Below are positions 32,000 to 44,896 of a DNA stretch of 64,000 nucleotides, piece by piece. The first letter of the stretch is position 1. The number at the start of each line of letters is the position of its first letter. Origin of the DNA: Rhyacophila brunnea (taxonomy: Eukaryota; Arthropoda; Insecta; Trichoptera; Rhyacophilidae); assembly GCA_022495005.1 (NCBI GenBank), contig JAGYXB010001606.1, positions 372,001-436,000 of the forward strand. Direction: 5' to 3'. A program made the translations under genes and the position numbers. The notes under the pieces were generated by a model. The model did not search any database. It worked only from the letters and a program-made list of their open reading frames with translations, and had not been told where the DNA came from.

Positions 32000-33490
32000 A
32001 AAGATAATAATATATAATAGAAGAAATATTTGATAATATCTACATAAAAAGCAGTTACCTTCTAGTCCTGTCACATTGTAATACATTATACACTAATTAT
32101 TAGGGTAGGAGGGGACCTAGATTGAATGGAATATCGCTTGTAACGCCCCTCAAAATCTGAAAAACTATAACCCCCGATCCCCTCCGTCGAAAAATAAGTT
32201 ATTTTAGTCGATTAAGAAAAAATACCATACGTGAAGCCTACAAATACAATTTAATGAGAAGGATGTTGTGATAAATATTATATAAATAAAAATATTTATA
32301 GTTCTACAGAAATAAATCGTGGCCCCCCGCCAATGAGTTTACGAAGAACTGGCTTACATTATTAATTTGTAAGTTTAATATTGTTATGTAATATGTTTAG
32401 ATGATACAAAAACATATACGAATGGTTCAAATAACTAGTTATGTTGACCTACGCGCACACGATAATAATTTGTGGGTGCTGGATTGGTCGTTACGAGTGG
32501 TAGGTGAGCATACCACCAATGGTTTCATCTGCGGGGCAGGTATTTATTGATATAATCATAGTACGGAGCTTCTGGGTATAGAAAATGTACGCGAAAAAGT
32601 GCGGGGGTCCGTAGTGTATGCAACGAGGCGTGGAAAGTGGAAGGGGTGTGTAATTACTCCGTAGTGAGTCGCATTCGCCATTTAAAAATCAAAATATAAT
32701 ATCCGCCCCATCCAAGGTAAGAAGTCAATGATATTCTTAGTATGGACATTTTCTCGAAATGGTAAGTTCATTTTTTTATGATCAAGAAATATTTAAAAAT
32801 ATTCAATGTTCTTTTAGTATCTAAGTTTATGATGCGTAACATAGTATATAATTACATACCTAAGGCACCAGATTAAGCTGAGAACAACTTTCTGTGCATT
32901 ACGTTTTAAAATTAGTTCAGATACCTATTAATAGATAATCAAACACATGCTCTGTTCAGATATGTTATTCGGCCTTGCCAGATAAAAGAATCTAAAATTC
33001 TAAAATGTCCCATATTATTTTTATTTGCATTCGTTGAGAGTAAAGCATTTTAAAAATAGATTTTTCAATTATTTTGTTCAGATCACTTTTGACATGTTTT
33101 CACGCTCGTTCTACTAAAATAATCCTACTAAAAAGTCATGCGCTATGGTAACGTCAGTACGATAATATTGTGTTTTAAGATATTAGCATGTGAAATGTTC
33201 CGGAGATAATAGTACTTAACAGAAAATAAAAAATATTTTTACAGAATGTACCTATACGTCAAAAAAAAATCTTTACCATCTTTGAGTGAACATATGACTG
33301 CGAACAACTATTTTCGTCGATGAATTATTAGTATCAAATCATCATCAGGTATAAAATCTTTTTGGCAATGGTTTGATTGAAATATAGTATGTGAGATTTT
33401 CTTATAAATTGCATCTTGAATTATTTTAGAAAACCCAAATAAATAAATTGAAATCAGACAAACAACATATAACTCAATGATTTAAAAACA
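32000..33490. other. Stretch between RTE copies, no gene seen
   Basis: Two less AT-rich patches (about 32100-32180 and 32460-32660) contain C and G runs such as CCCCCGATCCCCTCCG but no coding frame or TIR pair that I can support. Confidence 0.35.
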
Positions 33491-33500
33491 TATACGTAGG

Positions 33501-36500
33501 ATATCATCATCATCATCAGCCGGGGTCAATCCACTGCTGGATGAAGGCCTCCCCAAGCTTTCTCCAACTCTCTCGGTCCTTTGTCATTCGCTGCCACGTA
33601 TTTCCGCCGAACTTTACCAGTTCGTCAATCCAGCGGCTTTTAGGGCGACCCTGTGGCCGTTTCGCACCCCTTGGGTACCACTGGATGACAGCATTTGTCC
33701 AGCGGCCGTCCTTTTGGCGAGCAATGTGCCCCGCCCATCTCCATTTCAGCTGTTTGGCAACGTCTATTACATCGCGTACTCTTGTCTGCTTCCTAACCCA
33801 TTCGTTTCTCTTGCGGTCCTTTCGCGTGATGCCCAACATGCACCTCTCCATGCCTCGCTGTGTGACTCTTAATCTTTGGACATCTCTCGTGTTAAGGGTC
33901 CACGTCTCGCAGCCATACGTGAGCACGGGTAGCACACATTAGTTGAACACCCTACGCTTAAGACATAATGGTAGGTCACTCTTGAAGATACTATTCAGAC
34001 GTCCGAAAGCACTCCATCCCAGCTTTGTTCTTCGAGCAATTTCATCGTGCATGCTTCCATCTATGGACACCTGCTGTCCAAGATAGACGTAGCTGCTGAC
34101 TTGCTCGAGTTGAGTGCCAGAAATACAGATAATCGCAGGGTCCGAAAAACAGTTACTCATCACTTTTGTCTTTGAGACATTTATCTTTAGACCGACCGTT
34201 TGACTGACATCCGCGAGTTCTTGCATTCTGCCTTGGAGGTCTTTCGGGTCTTGTGAGAGTATAACAATATCATCTGCAAAGCGCAGGTGACTGAGGTGCT
34301 CTCCATTAATTGGAACACCTTTTTCCTCCCAATCAAGTTTCCTAAATAAGTCCTCAAGAGTAGCGTGGAATAGTTTAGGTGAAATGGTATCACCTTGCCG
34401 GACACCTTTGTTAATGGGAATTTACACGAACGTTTGTGGAGTTTCACGCATGCTGTGGCATCACTGTATATACTGTTCAATATGTTTATGTAGCGTCTGG
34501 AAATTCCTTGGTTGCTAAGGGCGTCTATAATTGAGAATTTTTTGATGGGATCAAACGCCTTTTCATAGTCTATAAAACCAAGATATAATGGCAGTTTGTA
34601 TTCCTGGTAGCGCTCTATGATTTCCCTGACGACCTGTATATGATCCATTGTACTGTAGCCTCTTCTGAATCCGGCTTGTTCTCTTGGTTGGTTCTCGTCT
34701 AGAACTGTTTCGAGACGGTTTGAGAATATTTTCGTGAAAACCTTATACAGAATTGGCAGTAGACTAATTGGTCGATAGTTTTTCAGATCTTCAGTGTCTC
34801 CTTTCTTATGGAGAATAATAATGGAGGCATTTTTCCATGACTCTGGGATGTTCTCTTCGTGCAGACAAGACGTGAACAGACGTGCGAGCACATCGCTCAC
34901 CGTCCTCCCGGCCCGTTTGAGAACATCGATAGTCAGCCCATCTTTTCTCGGGGCTTTCCCACTCTTCATGCACATTATAGCATATTCCACCTCTGTGGTA
35001 GTAACCTTGGGAAGAGGATCTCCATATTCTCCGTTCACCGGAAGATCTGAGTTGATGTCAGTGTCATCTTTGTATAGAGCGCTGTAAAACTCTACAACAG
35101 TATCCAGTAGATGATCCCAGTTACGCACGATACTTCCATCTTGCGCTTTTAGTGTCGTGATCTGCCGTCTCCCTATTGACAGATGCTGCTTGTTCTTATG
35201 TAAGCTCCTTCCTGACGCAACAATTGATTCTACAAGGTTCATATTGAACTTACGAAGATCTTCTCGTATGTTTTACGTAGAGTTTTGCACAGCGTGGAGT
35301 ATTCGAGATCATTTGCAACTTGTTGCTCGCTTTTTGTACTCCTACGCAGCTTCATAAGATCCAACGTTTCCTTTGAAAGTTTGCTTACTCGTTCAACCAC
35401 AGCAGCAACTGTCTCTTCCGAAGAATCTAGAATGATTTTTGTTATTGCCTCGGTGTTTTGTAGGGAGATGGGGTCATTTTCAGCCTGGAAAGCCGCTAAC
35501 CTGTTCTCCAGCTCTTGTTGGAATTCGACTCTGCTTCTCAAGCCTCTGCGGACTCTGGGCTTCTGCATCAGTTTGGATCTCTCACGTTTGATGTTAAATC
35601 GTACTTTACACCTTACCATTCGGTGGTCGCTGCCAGTATTAAATCTGTTAATGACTGTGCAGTCCAGAAAAATATCCTTCTTGTCGGTGAGGATGTAGTC
35701 GATTTCGCTGGTTCGTTTTGCTGGGCTTCGCCATGTCCATTTTCGGGAAGGCTTCTTTTTGAAGAATGAGTTCATGATGTAGAGATTGTGGTTTTCCGCA
35801 AACTCCACTAACATGTCTCCTCGGCCATCCCTGGTGCCATGTCCGAAGTGCCCGACCGCTACATCATCCTGGTGTTGAGATCCGATTCGTGCATTAAAGT
35901 CCCCCATGATGATAGTGAAGTGACATTTCCGTTTATTTTTCAACGTACTGATTTCTTCATATACCTCCCCCACTTCTTCATCAGGTGAGTGTTGAGTGGG
36001 CGCATAAACTTGCAAAAGCAGAATCTGGTATCTTTTGCTGAGCTGAAGTGTTAAGCTTGCTACTCTATCTGAGGAGAAATCAAATTCAACTATGCGATCT
36101 TTCAGAGTCTGTGGATTAAAAATCCGACACCGCTTGTGCGTCCGGTCTTAGTCCCATTATAACAGAGTACATGTCCGCTGTGGAGATTGACGATATCGTC
36201 TCCTTGTCGTCTTACCTCGCTGAGCCCGACAACATCCCAATGGATTTTTTCGAGTTCTTCTTCGAGCTCTAGAAGTTTGGCGTTGCTGGATAATGTTCTC
36301 GCGTTATATGTGGCAATGGTCATCAGTAGGCAGCCGTTACCGTCTTTCCGGGGATTCTTAGCACCCTCTGCCTTCCCTTGCTGATTGCTGCCGTGATCAG
36401 TGTTAGGTTGGCCTCCGGAGAATAAGGGCCGAGATTTTCGTTCTTGTTCCATGGGGGTATTTGGACATAACACACCACGCTGTCCAAACGGGTTGGTGTG

Positions 36501-36780
36501 TGGTTTTCTGTCTGGGTTTTCCTTCCCGTAGCCAAGGGGTCTCTCGTTTTAAGGCGCCAGAGTTTCGCCTTTAACCCTTTTCTATTAGCTACAGATGAGT
36601 TATACTGTCACAAGACACACCACATCTGCATTGCCCAGGGGACGCCGCGTGGAGGCTAGAGATAGGATTTGTTGGCCATCTGTAGAGTAGCGTCTCAACA
36701 CTTTATAGAAATGTACCTATTGGCATTAGTGCATTTCATTGAGGCCCTAGCCAACCATTTGCCCTGGGTAGTATAGTACT
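33501..36780 (-). mobile_element. RTE-clade LINE, near full length
   Basis: A minus-strand element with 5' leader (about 36780-36475), AP-type endonuclease, reverse transcriptase, C-terminal domain and a GAT-repeat tail (33504-33519). No LTRs. The tail flank ATACGTAGGATA has no exact mate at the 5' side, so the 5' boundary is uncertain. It is disrupted by frameshifts and one nonsense change, and so cannot move on its own. Confidence 0.88.
33516..36473 (-). pseudogene. Endonuclease-reverse transcriptase (RTE ORF2), broken
   Basis: Target-primed retrotransposition polyprotein. Endonuclease motifs in order: TYNARTL, GLSEVRR (catalytic Glu), MGDFNARIG, SEIDYIL, GSDHRMV (catalytic His). RT follows: NYRPISLL, GFIDYEKAFD (first Asp), FADDIVILSQ (DD pair), then YVYLGQQVS and the C-terminal LTYGCETWTLN...RWAGHIARQ region to the stop at 33516. 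Breaks: a one-base shift after GFLIHR (about 36105), another near 35275 before IREDLRKFN, another near 34420 that destroys RQGD, and TAA at 33939-33941 for the Gln preserved in the 31-kb copy. An N-terminal stretch upstream of the endonuclease (from about 36473) is proline/lysine-rich with no domain. Predicted proteins of this type are often mislabelled craniofacial development protein 2-like. Confidence 0.92.
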
Positions 36781-36789
36781 GACATAAAA

Positions 36790-39050
36790 TTCATGTCTCA
36801 CCAAAGTAGGTCTTAAATCTTGTGAATTATTCGTTGAATAAAAAAAAAAATAGTTAATTAAAAACTATTAGCAAGTTCACGTAAGTTACAACACAACAAA
36901 TCTAGTTAGTAATCAAAGTAAGACCTACTTTGATTTAAAGTACAAAAGCCGATACCCAATGTAGCTCAATTTTGAAAATCGCTTCGACAGTGAAAAGGAA
37001 AAAGGGCGTAATCCACAAAAGTCAAATTTAACAGGACGCAGAAAAACGTTTTTGTTATGGTTTTCGGTCAAAGTTAAAATACAAAATAGACACTTCAAGC
37101 ATGATAATTAATAGTTTGGTTCTTATAATCTTAATCTATTATTAATTATTGAGTTAATTAAAAAAAAAACTAACAAACGTAAATTTCTAAAAAATATTAG
37201 AGTACTTTTTTTGGTAAATTTACAATAATAAACTATCGTATAAAACACATTTAGGTATTTTGGTTTATTTTTCAATTTTATTTATCTGGCACGGTACTAT
37301 TTTTTCAATCTTTTCATATAAAAAAGGTTCGCTATCCCTGATCTAAGACAACAATAATTATTGTCGGACGTACTGGAGTGAAAATCAACCGGTCGCTTTA
37401 AATTCTCTTTCTATTTTGTTCCTTGGAATAAAATGTTTAACCAACGTGTGCTACCCGTGTTAATGATACATTTTTTATATGAACCATTAATGTAATCAAG
37501 GTTCATTTATAGCTGTTTATTGGGTTTAACATGAATGGACGACGGAAAAGTTAATGCACAAGGAGACAGATAAGAATACGTGACAAGATAAAGGTCAATC
37601 ACAAGACTGCACTAACACAGACTAGATGGATACACTGATGCGTAAATAAAAATCTGGGACCAAAATAAGCGAATGATGCGGTATGAGGAAGCCTTATTCC
37701 AATAATAAATAAACCCATTGCTAATTATGGCGATTAATATGAAAAGTATTTATTAATAAAATAGTATTCCAAAAACAGATAATACAAAAAATATCAAATT
37801 ATCCATCTTAAAAATGATTGTTTGTTTGCATGTAAGAGCTGAAAAAACATCAGATTTCTGTGAACGTACTGGCCATATTAAGCCGTCGCTTTACTCTGAC
37901 TTTAGTGAAATATCAACAAACAATCAAGGATTACTGTGCCAGTGAAAATAAACAAGAAAATCCTCTGCTAGCGCCACGCATTGGCAACCGGTCGAAGCCG
38001 CACGATAAAGCTGTAATCTGTTTCACCGTCCAACGAGATTTTTAATGAAGTGTTCTAAATTTGGAGTGGACGTGAATACAGAGATATACAGAATATTAAA
38101 TTTCGTGTTCAATAAATCCATTGAATTATTTGAATTTTATTGTATTCGGTGATCGGATTAATAATTATCATCATTCATGTCGGAATTGATCCACTACTAA
38201 TGAATGTCTCTCTTAGCTTCTTCCTCTTTTTTTATAGTATTTTAGTTATTATATAAAGCAGAAGCATGTCATTGAAATAAGATACATACTAAATTAATAT
38301 TTTAAAGTAAAATAATATGTTTGATTAAGCTGTATTATATTTTTAAAGATATTAAATTTGTGTCTAGAGATTAGGGTATAAAACTGACAGAGAGTGATTA
38401 ATTATTGTAAATTTTTCCATCTTTTTTTGCGTCTGCTTTTCAAGTTTTTGTATCTAATTACTTAGCTATAATTGCAGAGGTCATCTTCATTTTTTTAAAC
38501 GAGCGTCTAACAGACTCAGTTTAAGAAAAAAACACAAACCTTCTTACTATGCATTAGATAAGTAATATTTTTTTTTCGACTCTAGAAAACACCTAACATT
38601 TTATATTATTTGAGAGATACAAATATCCACACTTCACGTTGATATTAGTTTAGATGGAGTGTAATGTGACTTGAGACATGTAGCAATACAATACAATTTA
38701 ACTGAAAACGTATTATTTTTAAAAGTATTTCACTAAAGTAGTACTGAACCAAAATAATAATATATTTTTTAAAAATTCTGAAATTTCAATTTTTGAAATG
38801 AAATACAAATTTGTTTTTATGAAAATTGAATAGTCCAAAGTATAAAGCACTGGTTTCTGATATAATAACCTATATTTGTAAAACGACAATTGCAATAATG
38901 CAGCGAAAAATTAAAAAAAAGCACATAGATACTTTTGTATTATAATGCAAAATGCTTTCGTTCAGGTAATGTTTCGTGTCTTATTCAAAATTGTTAATGT
39001 ATTTACTTATTAATAAAACAATATTGTATAATATTCATAACATGGCCAAG
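36790..39050. other. AT-rich stretch with an RTE relic, no gene
   Basis: No exon was recognised. An ORF at 37860-38045 (ending CFTVQRDF) is less AT-rich but matches nothing I know. A decayed RTE 3' end lies at 38165-38230. Confidence 0.35.
38165..38230 (-). mobile_element. Decayed RTE 3' end
   Basis: TCATCATTCATGTCGGAATT then GATCCACTACTAATGAATGT parallels the 3' ends at 31.2 and 33.5 kb (TCATCATCAGCCGGGGTCAA then TCCACTGCTGGATGAAGG). Confidence 0.55.
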
Positions 39051-39061
39051 TAATTTTAGGG

Positions 39062-39111
39062 TTTAACTTATCAATATAAAATAGTCATTTATTTTATATT
39101 GATAAGTTAAA
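39062..39111. repeat. Perfect 22-bp hairpin, 6-base loop
   Basis: The arm TTTAACTTATCAATATAAAA (plus TA) at 39062-39083 is exactly inverted at 39090-39111, around GTCATT. The stem is AT-rich and shorter than a typical insect pre-miRNA. It could be a MITE core. Confidence 0.9.
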
Positions 39112-39284
39112 TTTATATTTAATATTATAAATTTATAGAATTGTTTCATTGAGTAAATCTAAAATTGCGTTGATTTATGAAGTTTTTACAAAAATGCACC
39201 TTGGATGTTATATGACTGGCAGATAATCTCTTTAAAGATGGCCAATTTTTTTAAGATTCACTTTCATAATAAGCTCTGTCTAAG

Positions 39285-39420
39285 AAGAGCACCCACGGTG
39301 GCTTATTTAGTGGATCTCTAGTCTCAAAAGTCAGTCGTGGGTCGCGAATTCTATCCCACGGCAAGGCACAAAAAAATCATGTTATTTTTATATTCCTGCT
39401 TGATCTAGTGTAAGGGCCCA
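39285..39420 (+). mobile_element. tRNA-derived SINE head
   Basis: CGGTGGCTTATTTAGTGGAT (A-box-like), then GTGGGTCGCGAATTC and TCCCACGG (B-box-like) within about 75 bases, in tRNA-like spacing. The downstream body (about 39367-39640) is unclassified. Confidence 0.5.
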
Positions 39421-40329
39421 GTGGATTGGGTGAAACTGACTTGTTTATGTGACGAATTGCAGAATGAGGATCACATCTCTGCAAGTTTCCTTATATGTCG
39501 TATGAAACGAAAAAACTTTTCAAGTCGGTTCGACCCTCAGTTGGACCGGTCGGCCATTGCGACCATATCTATGAAGGAAAATTTCTCAGCTTTCAAAAAG
39601 TTTGTGGTATTTTTCTCATCGAGAATTGACCGTAATATATAATATCTAAATTGGAATTACGCACACTTTAGTGCACGCTAACCAAGGTCTTGGGCGTGGC
39701 CCAACGTGGCGGATGGTAAACGGGGAGGCAAATGGGTTGGGTGAATGGCTAATAACAATTCCGTGTAAAAAGTCTTATAATATTACCTCTACTCTGTAAA
39801 CGTCCATATTATGTTCCGCTCAAGGACTAACATGTTTCATAATATAGGCACTTACCTTGTTTTAACTATATAGACAAAGTTTTTTCAATGTCTTTGATTT
39901 ACATATTATTACATACTTATATTCAGAGGACGTATGAGTGTATTACACGGAAAATGCGTCAAAACTTTTGTGATTTTCTATGATTTTTCGTGATTCACGC
40001 AAGGACAGTTTACTGAGACCTTGATCAAAGAAAAAATCTTTGTAATAAGTGAACACTCTCAATACATAATTCGGAAACACCTCACAAACATTTTTGTTTC
40101 TAATATGACGTGTATTTAATAAATATTGTTATATTTTTAAGTCTTGTCTATTGTCCGTTGATTTAAAAAATGTTTAACTTAAAATTATTTCCAAGTGCAA
40201 GCAGGTTGAGACTAAAATTTAGAGAGATCCTGATGCTAGTTAGGAATCAAAGTAATTATCTATTATTTTTACTTTGCAATGGCAAAGAGTGACTTTTGGA
40301 ATGAGGGAAATAGGTTTGATGTAGCACAC

Positions 40330-40440
40330 GACAAAACAATTCACACTTTGTCAGTCATACCTACGTTTTGTTTTCATTGAACTTAGAATACAAGTTCCAG
40401 ATGCCATAAATTAGTTTTTTTAAATTCAAATTAACTATAC
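40330..40440. mobile_element. Fragment of the CAGTGGCG hAT MITE family
   Basis: ACTTTGTCAGTCATACCTAC followed by TTTTCATTGAACTTAGAATA and CCAGATGCCATAAATTAG parallels the left half of the 57637 element. Termini are missing. Confidence 0.6.
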
Positions 40441-40593
40441 CTAAACCCCACAATACATAGAAAAAAGGGTTTTTTTTAATTATGAAAAAATATTTTTAAT
40501 AACTTGATAATAAGTCCAAATTTGATTACAACAGTCTGTGATAATATATATATATCTAATTTACATAATCAATTCGATATATACATAATCGCT

Positions 40594-40938
40594 GTTCAAG
40601 AAAGTGGCATTATTTGGAGGTCAATGTATAATGAGGAGCTGTACACACTTTATAGAGGCGTGAATCTCACGTGGGATACGAAAATGCAGACACTGCGCTG
40701 AATCAGCCACTTGCATAAAATACCGGAGGATATACCAGCAAGGCGGGCTATATTCGCAAGACCTAGAAGGTCGAAGCTGAGTTGGCAGGAGTGCGCTACA
40801 AGAGATTTAAGAATGATCAGTTAAGCGACTAAATTGTGTTGGTGCTGGATCGTCAAGAATGGAGGAAGTTTTTGAAAAAGCCCAAGACGTATCGAGTGTG
40901 TTACCTAGTGCCATAAATCATGATGATGATGATATACA
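40594..40938 (+). pseudogene. LINE ORF2 C-terminal relic with ATG-repeat tail
   Basis: The plus strand reads MYNEELYTLYRGVNLTWDTK, stop, ISHLHKIPEDIPARRAIFAR, then SWQECATRDLR. This matches the EELY...LRW..H..R.PE...R fragment common to RTE/R1-type ORF2 C-termini. Stops interrupt it. It ends in (ATG)n at about 40919-40932. Confidence 0.75.
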
Positions 40939-40960
40939 TACCTAATCAAAACCAATTTAA

Positions 40961-41338
40961 TTTTGGTATGATTACATTATTGAAGTTTGATTTGATATAA
41001 ATAGAAAGGATTTCATGTTAAAAACCGTTTTTTTTGATACAAGAATCGATGTTTTGTAAAATTAATATATAAAACCTTAAAACTATGAATTTATCAAAAA
41101 AAAAATCCGTCAGTTATATAAACCTCAATAAACAACAATTTTATAGTAAATATTATGACCAAAAATGACCTATCTGAAATATCTTTGACTTTAAATAACG
41201 AATATTTTTCTTTTTAATGGTTTTAGATATGATGTATATAGTGATTAAAACACTTTAAAATGGAAATTATCAAAAAAAAGTCTCAAATTGCAGTATACAC
41301 ATTTCTCCGCTAGGTGCCTCTAGCAAGTGTTATAGGGC
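40961..41338. mobile_element. TTAA-family element, diverged copy
   Basis: After TTAA at 40957-40960 it begins TTTTGGTATGATTAC, then AGTTTGATTTGATATAAATA and AAGAATCGATGTTTT. Near the end it has TCTCAAATTGCAG and TTCTCCGCTAGGTGCC. Same order as the 60.7-kb copy but diverged; the right TTAA is lost. Confidence 0.65.
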
Positions 41339-41344
41339 AATAAA

Positions 41345-43040
41345 AAAGATTACAGTAATAATATTAAATCTTGTCAATTGAAGAGTGACATTGCAAAACG
41401 TACCTAATCGAAAATCACACATTTCCATGTTTTGATCGAATCTGATAAAATGTATATAAAACGAATATTTTCAGAATATAATATTACTTACATCATTTTC
41501 ATCCTAGAGCCGAAGTGCAAAGTTGTGAAGTGTGTACTCTACATACCATTTGAAGTATGGTTAAATGCATTTAAAAAAAGGATTCTAATGGTATGTTTTT
41601 CTAATACGTTTGTTAACCTGTGAGTCTCTATATAAAAGCATTACAAACATTATAGTATTGAAAAAGTTAAAAGTAAATTATTTCTAATCACGAAAACGTG
41701 ATTATCTCAAAATCATTATTTCAGACTTAGTACATTTTGGAATGTCACTCTTCAATTATTCACTGAATAAAAAAAATGGTTTATTTTAATAATATTTATG
41801 TATTTTATACTTGCTAATGCAATACGGAAAAACACGCAAAAGGAGGTTTTGTTAGTAGTTCTCATGAAAACTTTTTGGATATGCAAAACACCGATTTGTA
41901 TTCAAGTAGATACAGAACAACTTTGCTTCTGCAGGCTCTACTCTTTACCTCGATACTGTTATTTTTATATTAAATATTCATGTTTGTATGTATAATATTC
42001 TTTTCTCCGTGTTCTCATTGTAGGAATATATTACTGGTAGCTGAACCCAGGGCCGTCAAATAAAAATCGATACTTTTCTTTCGATAAGTTACCGGTTTCG
42101 ATACTTGGCTCCATAGTTGAAATATTTAAATGTTAATCAACGCTAATAATGCAATCATATATTTGTAATATTTAGAACATTATTTTCAGTGCAACAGAAA
42201 GTATTTTGTAAGAATAATTTTGTGTTTGTTATACGCCAATAAATATAATAATCTACATTATATATATTATTATCCTACAACTATTTCCGATTTGGCGAGC
42301 GATCGTGTGCCTTATTTGTCATGTCTGATGTAAAAAAAACAAATTCCTTAAAACTCTTTATTCAAAAATTGAAGTGTGGAATTTGAGAAAGGTCTACCAT
42401 GATTACGATGTATTTAAATTATTGTTCTATAAGTGGTTTCCGATTCGACACGCTACTTTATTTAAAAAATCACATGTTTGACACACAGGATAACAAATAA
42501 TTTCCAATCTGCAATCGTCCATATTAATAGATTTTAAAATTAAAATGCATTTTCGGTAAACTATCCTTAATCAGATCGACTGATATACATACTTTATTTT
42601 ATTTCATCATGTTCCTGAGAGTTTTAATGCGAATTGATTGACAAGATCGTCTAAAAAATTATACCCCTATAACCTACAAATAACTGTTTCGACAAAATTC
42701 ATTTATTATTTATGTTAATTACATAATAAATTTTATATAATGATAATGCATTGGAAACTTCAAATGTTCATAATATGACAACGAATTAAACCACAAATTC
42801 ATTTAATTCTGCGTTGATCAGCATTTTAGCCAAGGAATTTTAGCACTCGATAGCATCCCGTTTTAGATTCATTAAATCCCGAGAAAATTTTGTGTTTTAT
42901 TGTATTGATACAAAATTAATTACGCAAATACGTTTTCAATAAATATAAAGTTTAAATTATAGATATTCAGTACTTATATTATTATGTTAATATGCCGACG
43001 AAGTTAGATTATTTTTTCCGACCATATCCGGTCCTAATAG
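41345..43040. other. AT-rich stretch, no gene seen
   Basis: No exon-like frame or clear repeat boundary. The words CAGGGCCGTCAAAT (about 42048) may be a transposon end, but no partner was found. Confidence 0.35.
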
Positions 43041-43044
43041 GATC

Positions 43045-43375
43045 AATATGGACCTCTACAGAGTGGAGGTTTGTATTAACGCTTTCGCTGCAGAAGAGAT
43101 AATGAGATTTTAATTGCCCCCTTTAAAATGCACGTTAATTACATCGATCGGCCGCCTGGTCATTACGCACCGTGTGCGTCTTCTGCGTCCAAAGTATTAA
43201 CAGATTATGTTTTTGCGAGAAATGGATGTCAGCCACCTGCTCAACTTATGAAGTCCTTACTCTGACTCATACACAAATTGAAAAACAATGTGTACTTGCC
43301 AGACCCAGGATTCGAACCTGGAACCCACGACGCTATAATCGGCCGACGCTTAGGCCACGCGGCCAATCAGATTTA
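43045..43375 (-). mobile_element. tRNA-derived SINE
   Basis: The minus strand starts near GATTGGCCGCGTGGCCTAAG (A-box TGGCCTAAGCG), then GTTCCAGGTTCGAATCCTGG (perfect B-box GGTTCGAATCC). The tail has AATACAAACCTCCACTCTGT then AGAGGTCC, the tail shared with the 25-kb SINE. The A-to-B spacing is tRNA-like, but it extends to about 330 bp and the acceptor stem is lost, so this is a SINE, not a tRNA gene. Confidence 0.8.
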
Positions 43376-43941
43376 ATATTATAGTGAAATGACAGTCTTA
43401 TTTATTTTGAAATTTTATTAGTAATCTACTAAATAAACAGATCTCTTCTACCCCAAGCAAAAACCTGCCATTAATTTTATCGTTTTCGGTAATTGAGGAC
43501 CTATAAATACTGTTAAAGTACATAATATATGACCTTAATTAAGCTAATAAAATATCTACCTCGTCTATTGTTGTTGATAAAACAATATTTTATTGCATTT
43601 GCCATCAAACTTTTCTCTCACAAGCAATATTTTATCACGCCAAGTAGGAGGTCGCTTTTGATAACGTGCCAAATATTTAATTTATCAGATGCCGATACAG
43701 TCATTCATAAAATAAATTGCGCTTCGGTGTTGCCATAAAATTTGATGTTTTCATAACATTTTATTTGAGCATTTTATATTATTTACGTGCAGGTAACTGC
43801 AATAAAAGCTAATCCAATGCTGTAAATACAATATAATTACAAAACGAATTACGTTATATTGAGAGTGTTAAGCTGCAGGGCGTATGACAGAGGTTTTCAA
43901 ACGTTTTGGTTTCACAATACACTTTGCGTCTTAAGCCTTAA

Positions 43942-44609
43942 GCGCGAACCAAATTGAGGTACATGTCGCGGAGTATCACATGACGTCGCTGTAAGCTACC
44001 GGTTCGCGAAAAAGTATGTCGTTTTTCTTGGTGTTTAAAATGTTATCAGACTCATGATCCCATCCCGTAGCACATTTTGAACCTTCAAACGAACATTTTC
44101 AGTTGGCAAAATCTGCCGAAATCACCAGAACAACAATAAGGTCACCTCACGTTGAACTACACTGCACTGCATCGACACCTGCATGACTTAATGAACGTTT
44201 TTATCATCATCTACATGCCTACATTTTTCGAATAACATGTCAAAATCACGTATTTTTGTTTTTAGCTGTTGGCACTATGTATTTTCTATAAGAATGTTGT
44301 CTATTATCTATGATCTGCAGGTTGGATTCTGTTCAAAATATTATCTATAGATGTCATGACGGAAGTCATTTTAACGTACGCACACGTCGAAACTGTTAAA
44401 ATGAATTGAAATTAGCATGAATCATAAATTATTAATAATTCAAATTACTAATACATTATAGTTGGTACTCTTCATCAGTGTCATTCTTCAGTGAATTTAC
44501 GGAGATGGTGCTCGTTCAAAATATTCTGCAAAATGACGAAACCCTAGACTAAATTTGTCGCTGCAACGGCGTGATAGTAGGCGACATGCCCCTCAATTTA
44601 GTTCGCGCT
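43942..44609. mobile_element. 668-bp TIR element, possible TTAA duplication
   Basis: The left end GCGCGAACCAAATTGAGGTA then CATGTCGC mirrors GCGACATGCCCCTCAATTTA then GTTCGCGCT. TTAA occurs at 43938-43941 and 44610-44613. The interior is non-coding. Confidence 0.7.
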
Positions 44610-44896
44610 TTAACTGCAGGGTGTTGTCTTTCAGCAACAAACTATATTATTCTTAATATCTTGTTGTGTGAATGAAATTTTATTGAAAAATCTATAGTTT
44701 TCTGCAGTGAATTAATTAATGACAAAATAGTTATAGTTTTTTACACAGGTGATCAATGATAAACATAGGTAATGTGCGCCACCCTTTACAATTTACATTT
44801 ACATGTAACTTCCTAATTTTCAATTAATTAGTAGACTGATTTTCATCATCATTAGTGGTCTAATAACCCAAGACGGGAATGGGACGACTGGACTCC

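Noticed and set aside
35285..35698. Plus-strand ORF opposite the RTE endonuclease region
   Set aside because: Antisense shadow of the RTE ORF; carries no domain.
43290..43372. Possible tRNA gene (perfect B-box, A-box)
   Set aside because: No acceptor-stem pairing or discriminator, and a long tail shared with another SINE; called a SINE instead.
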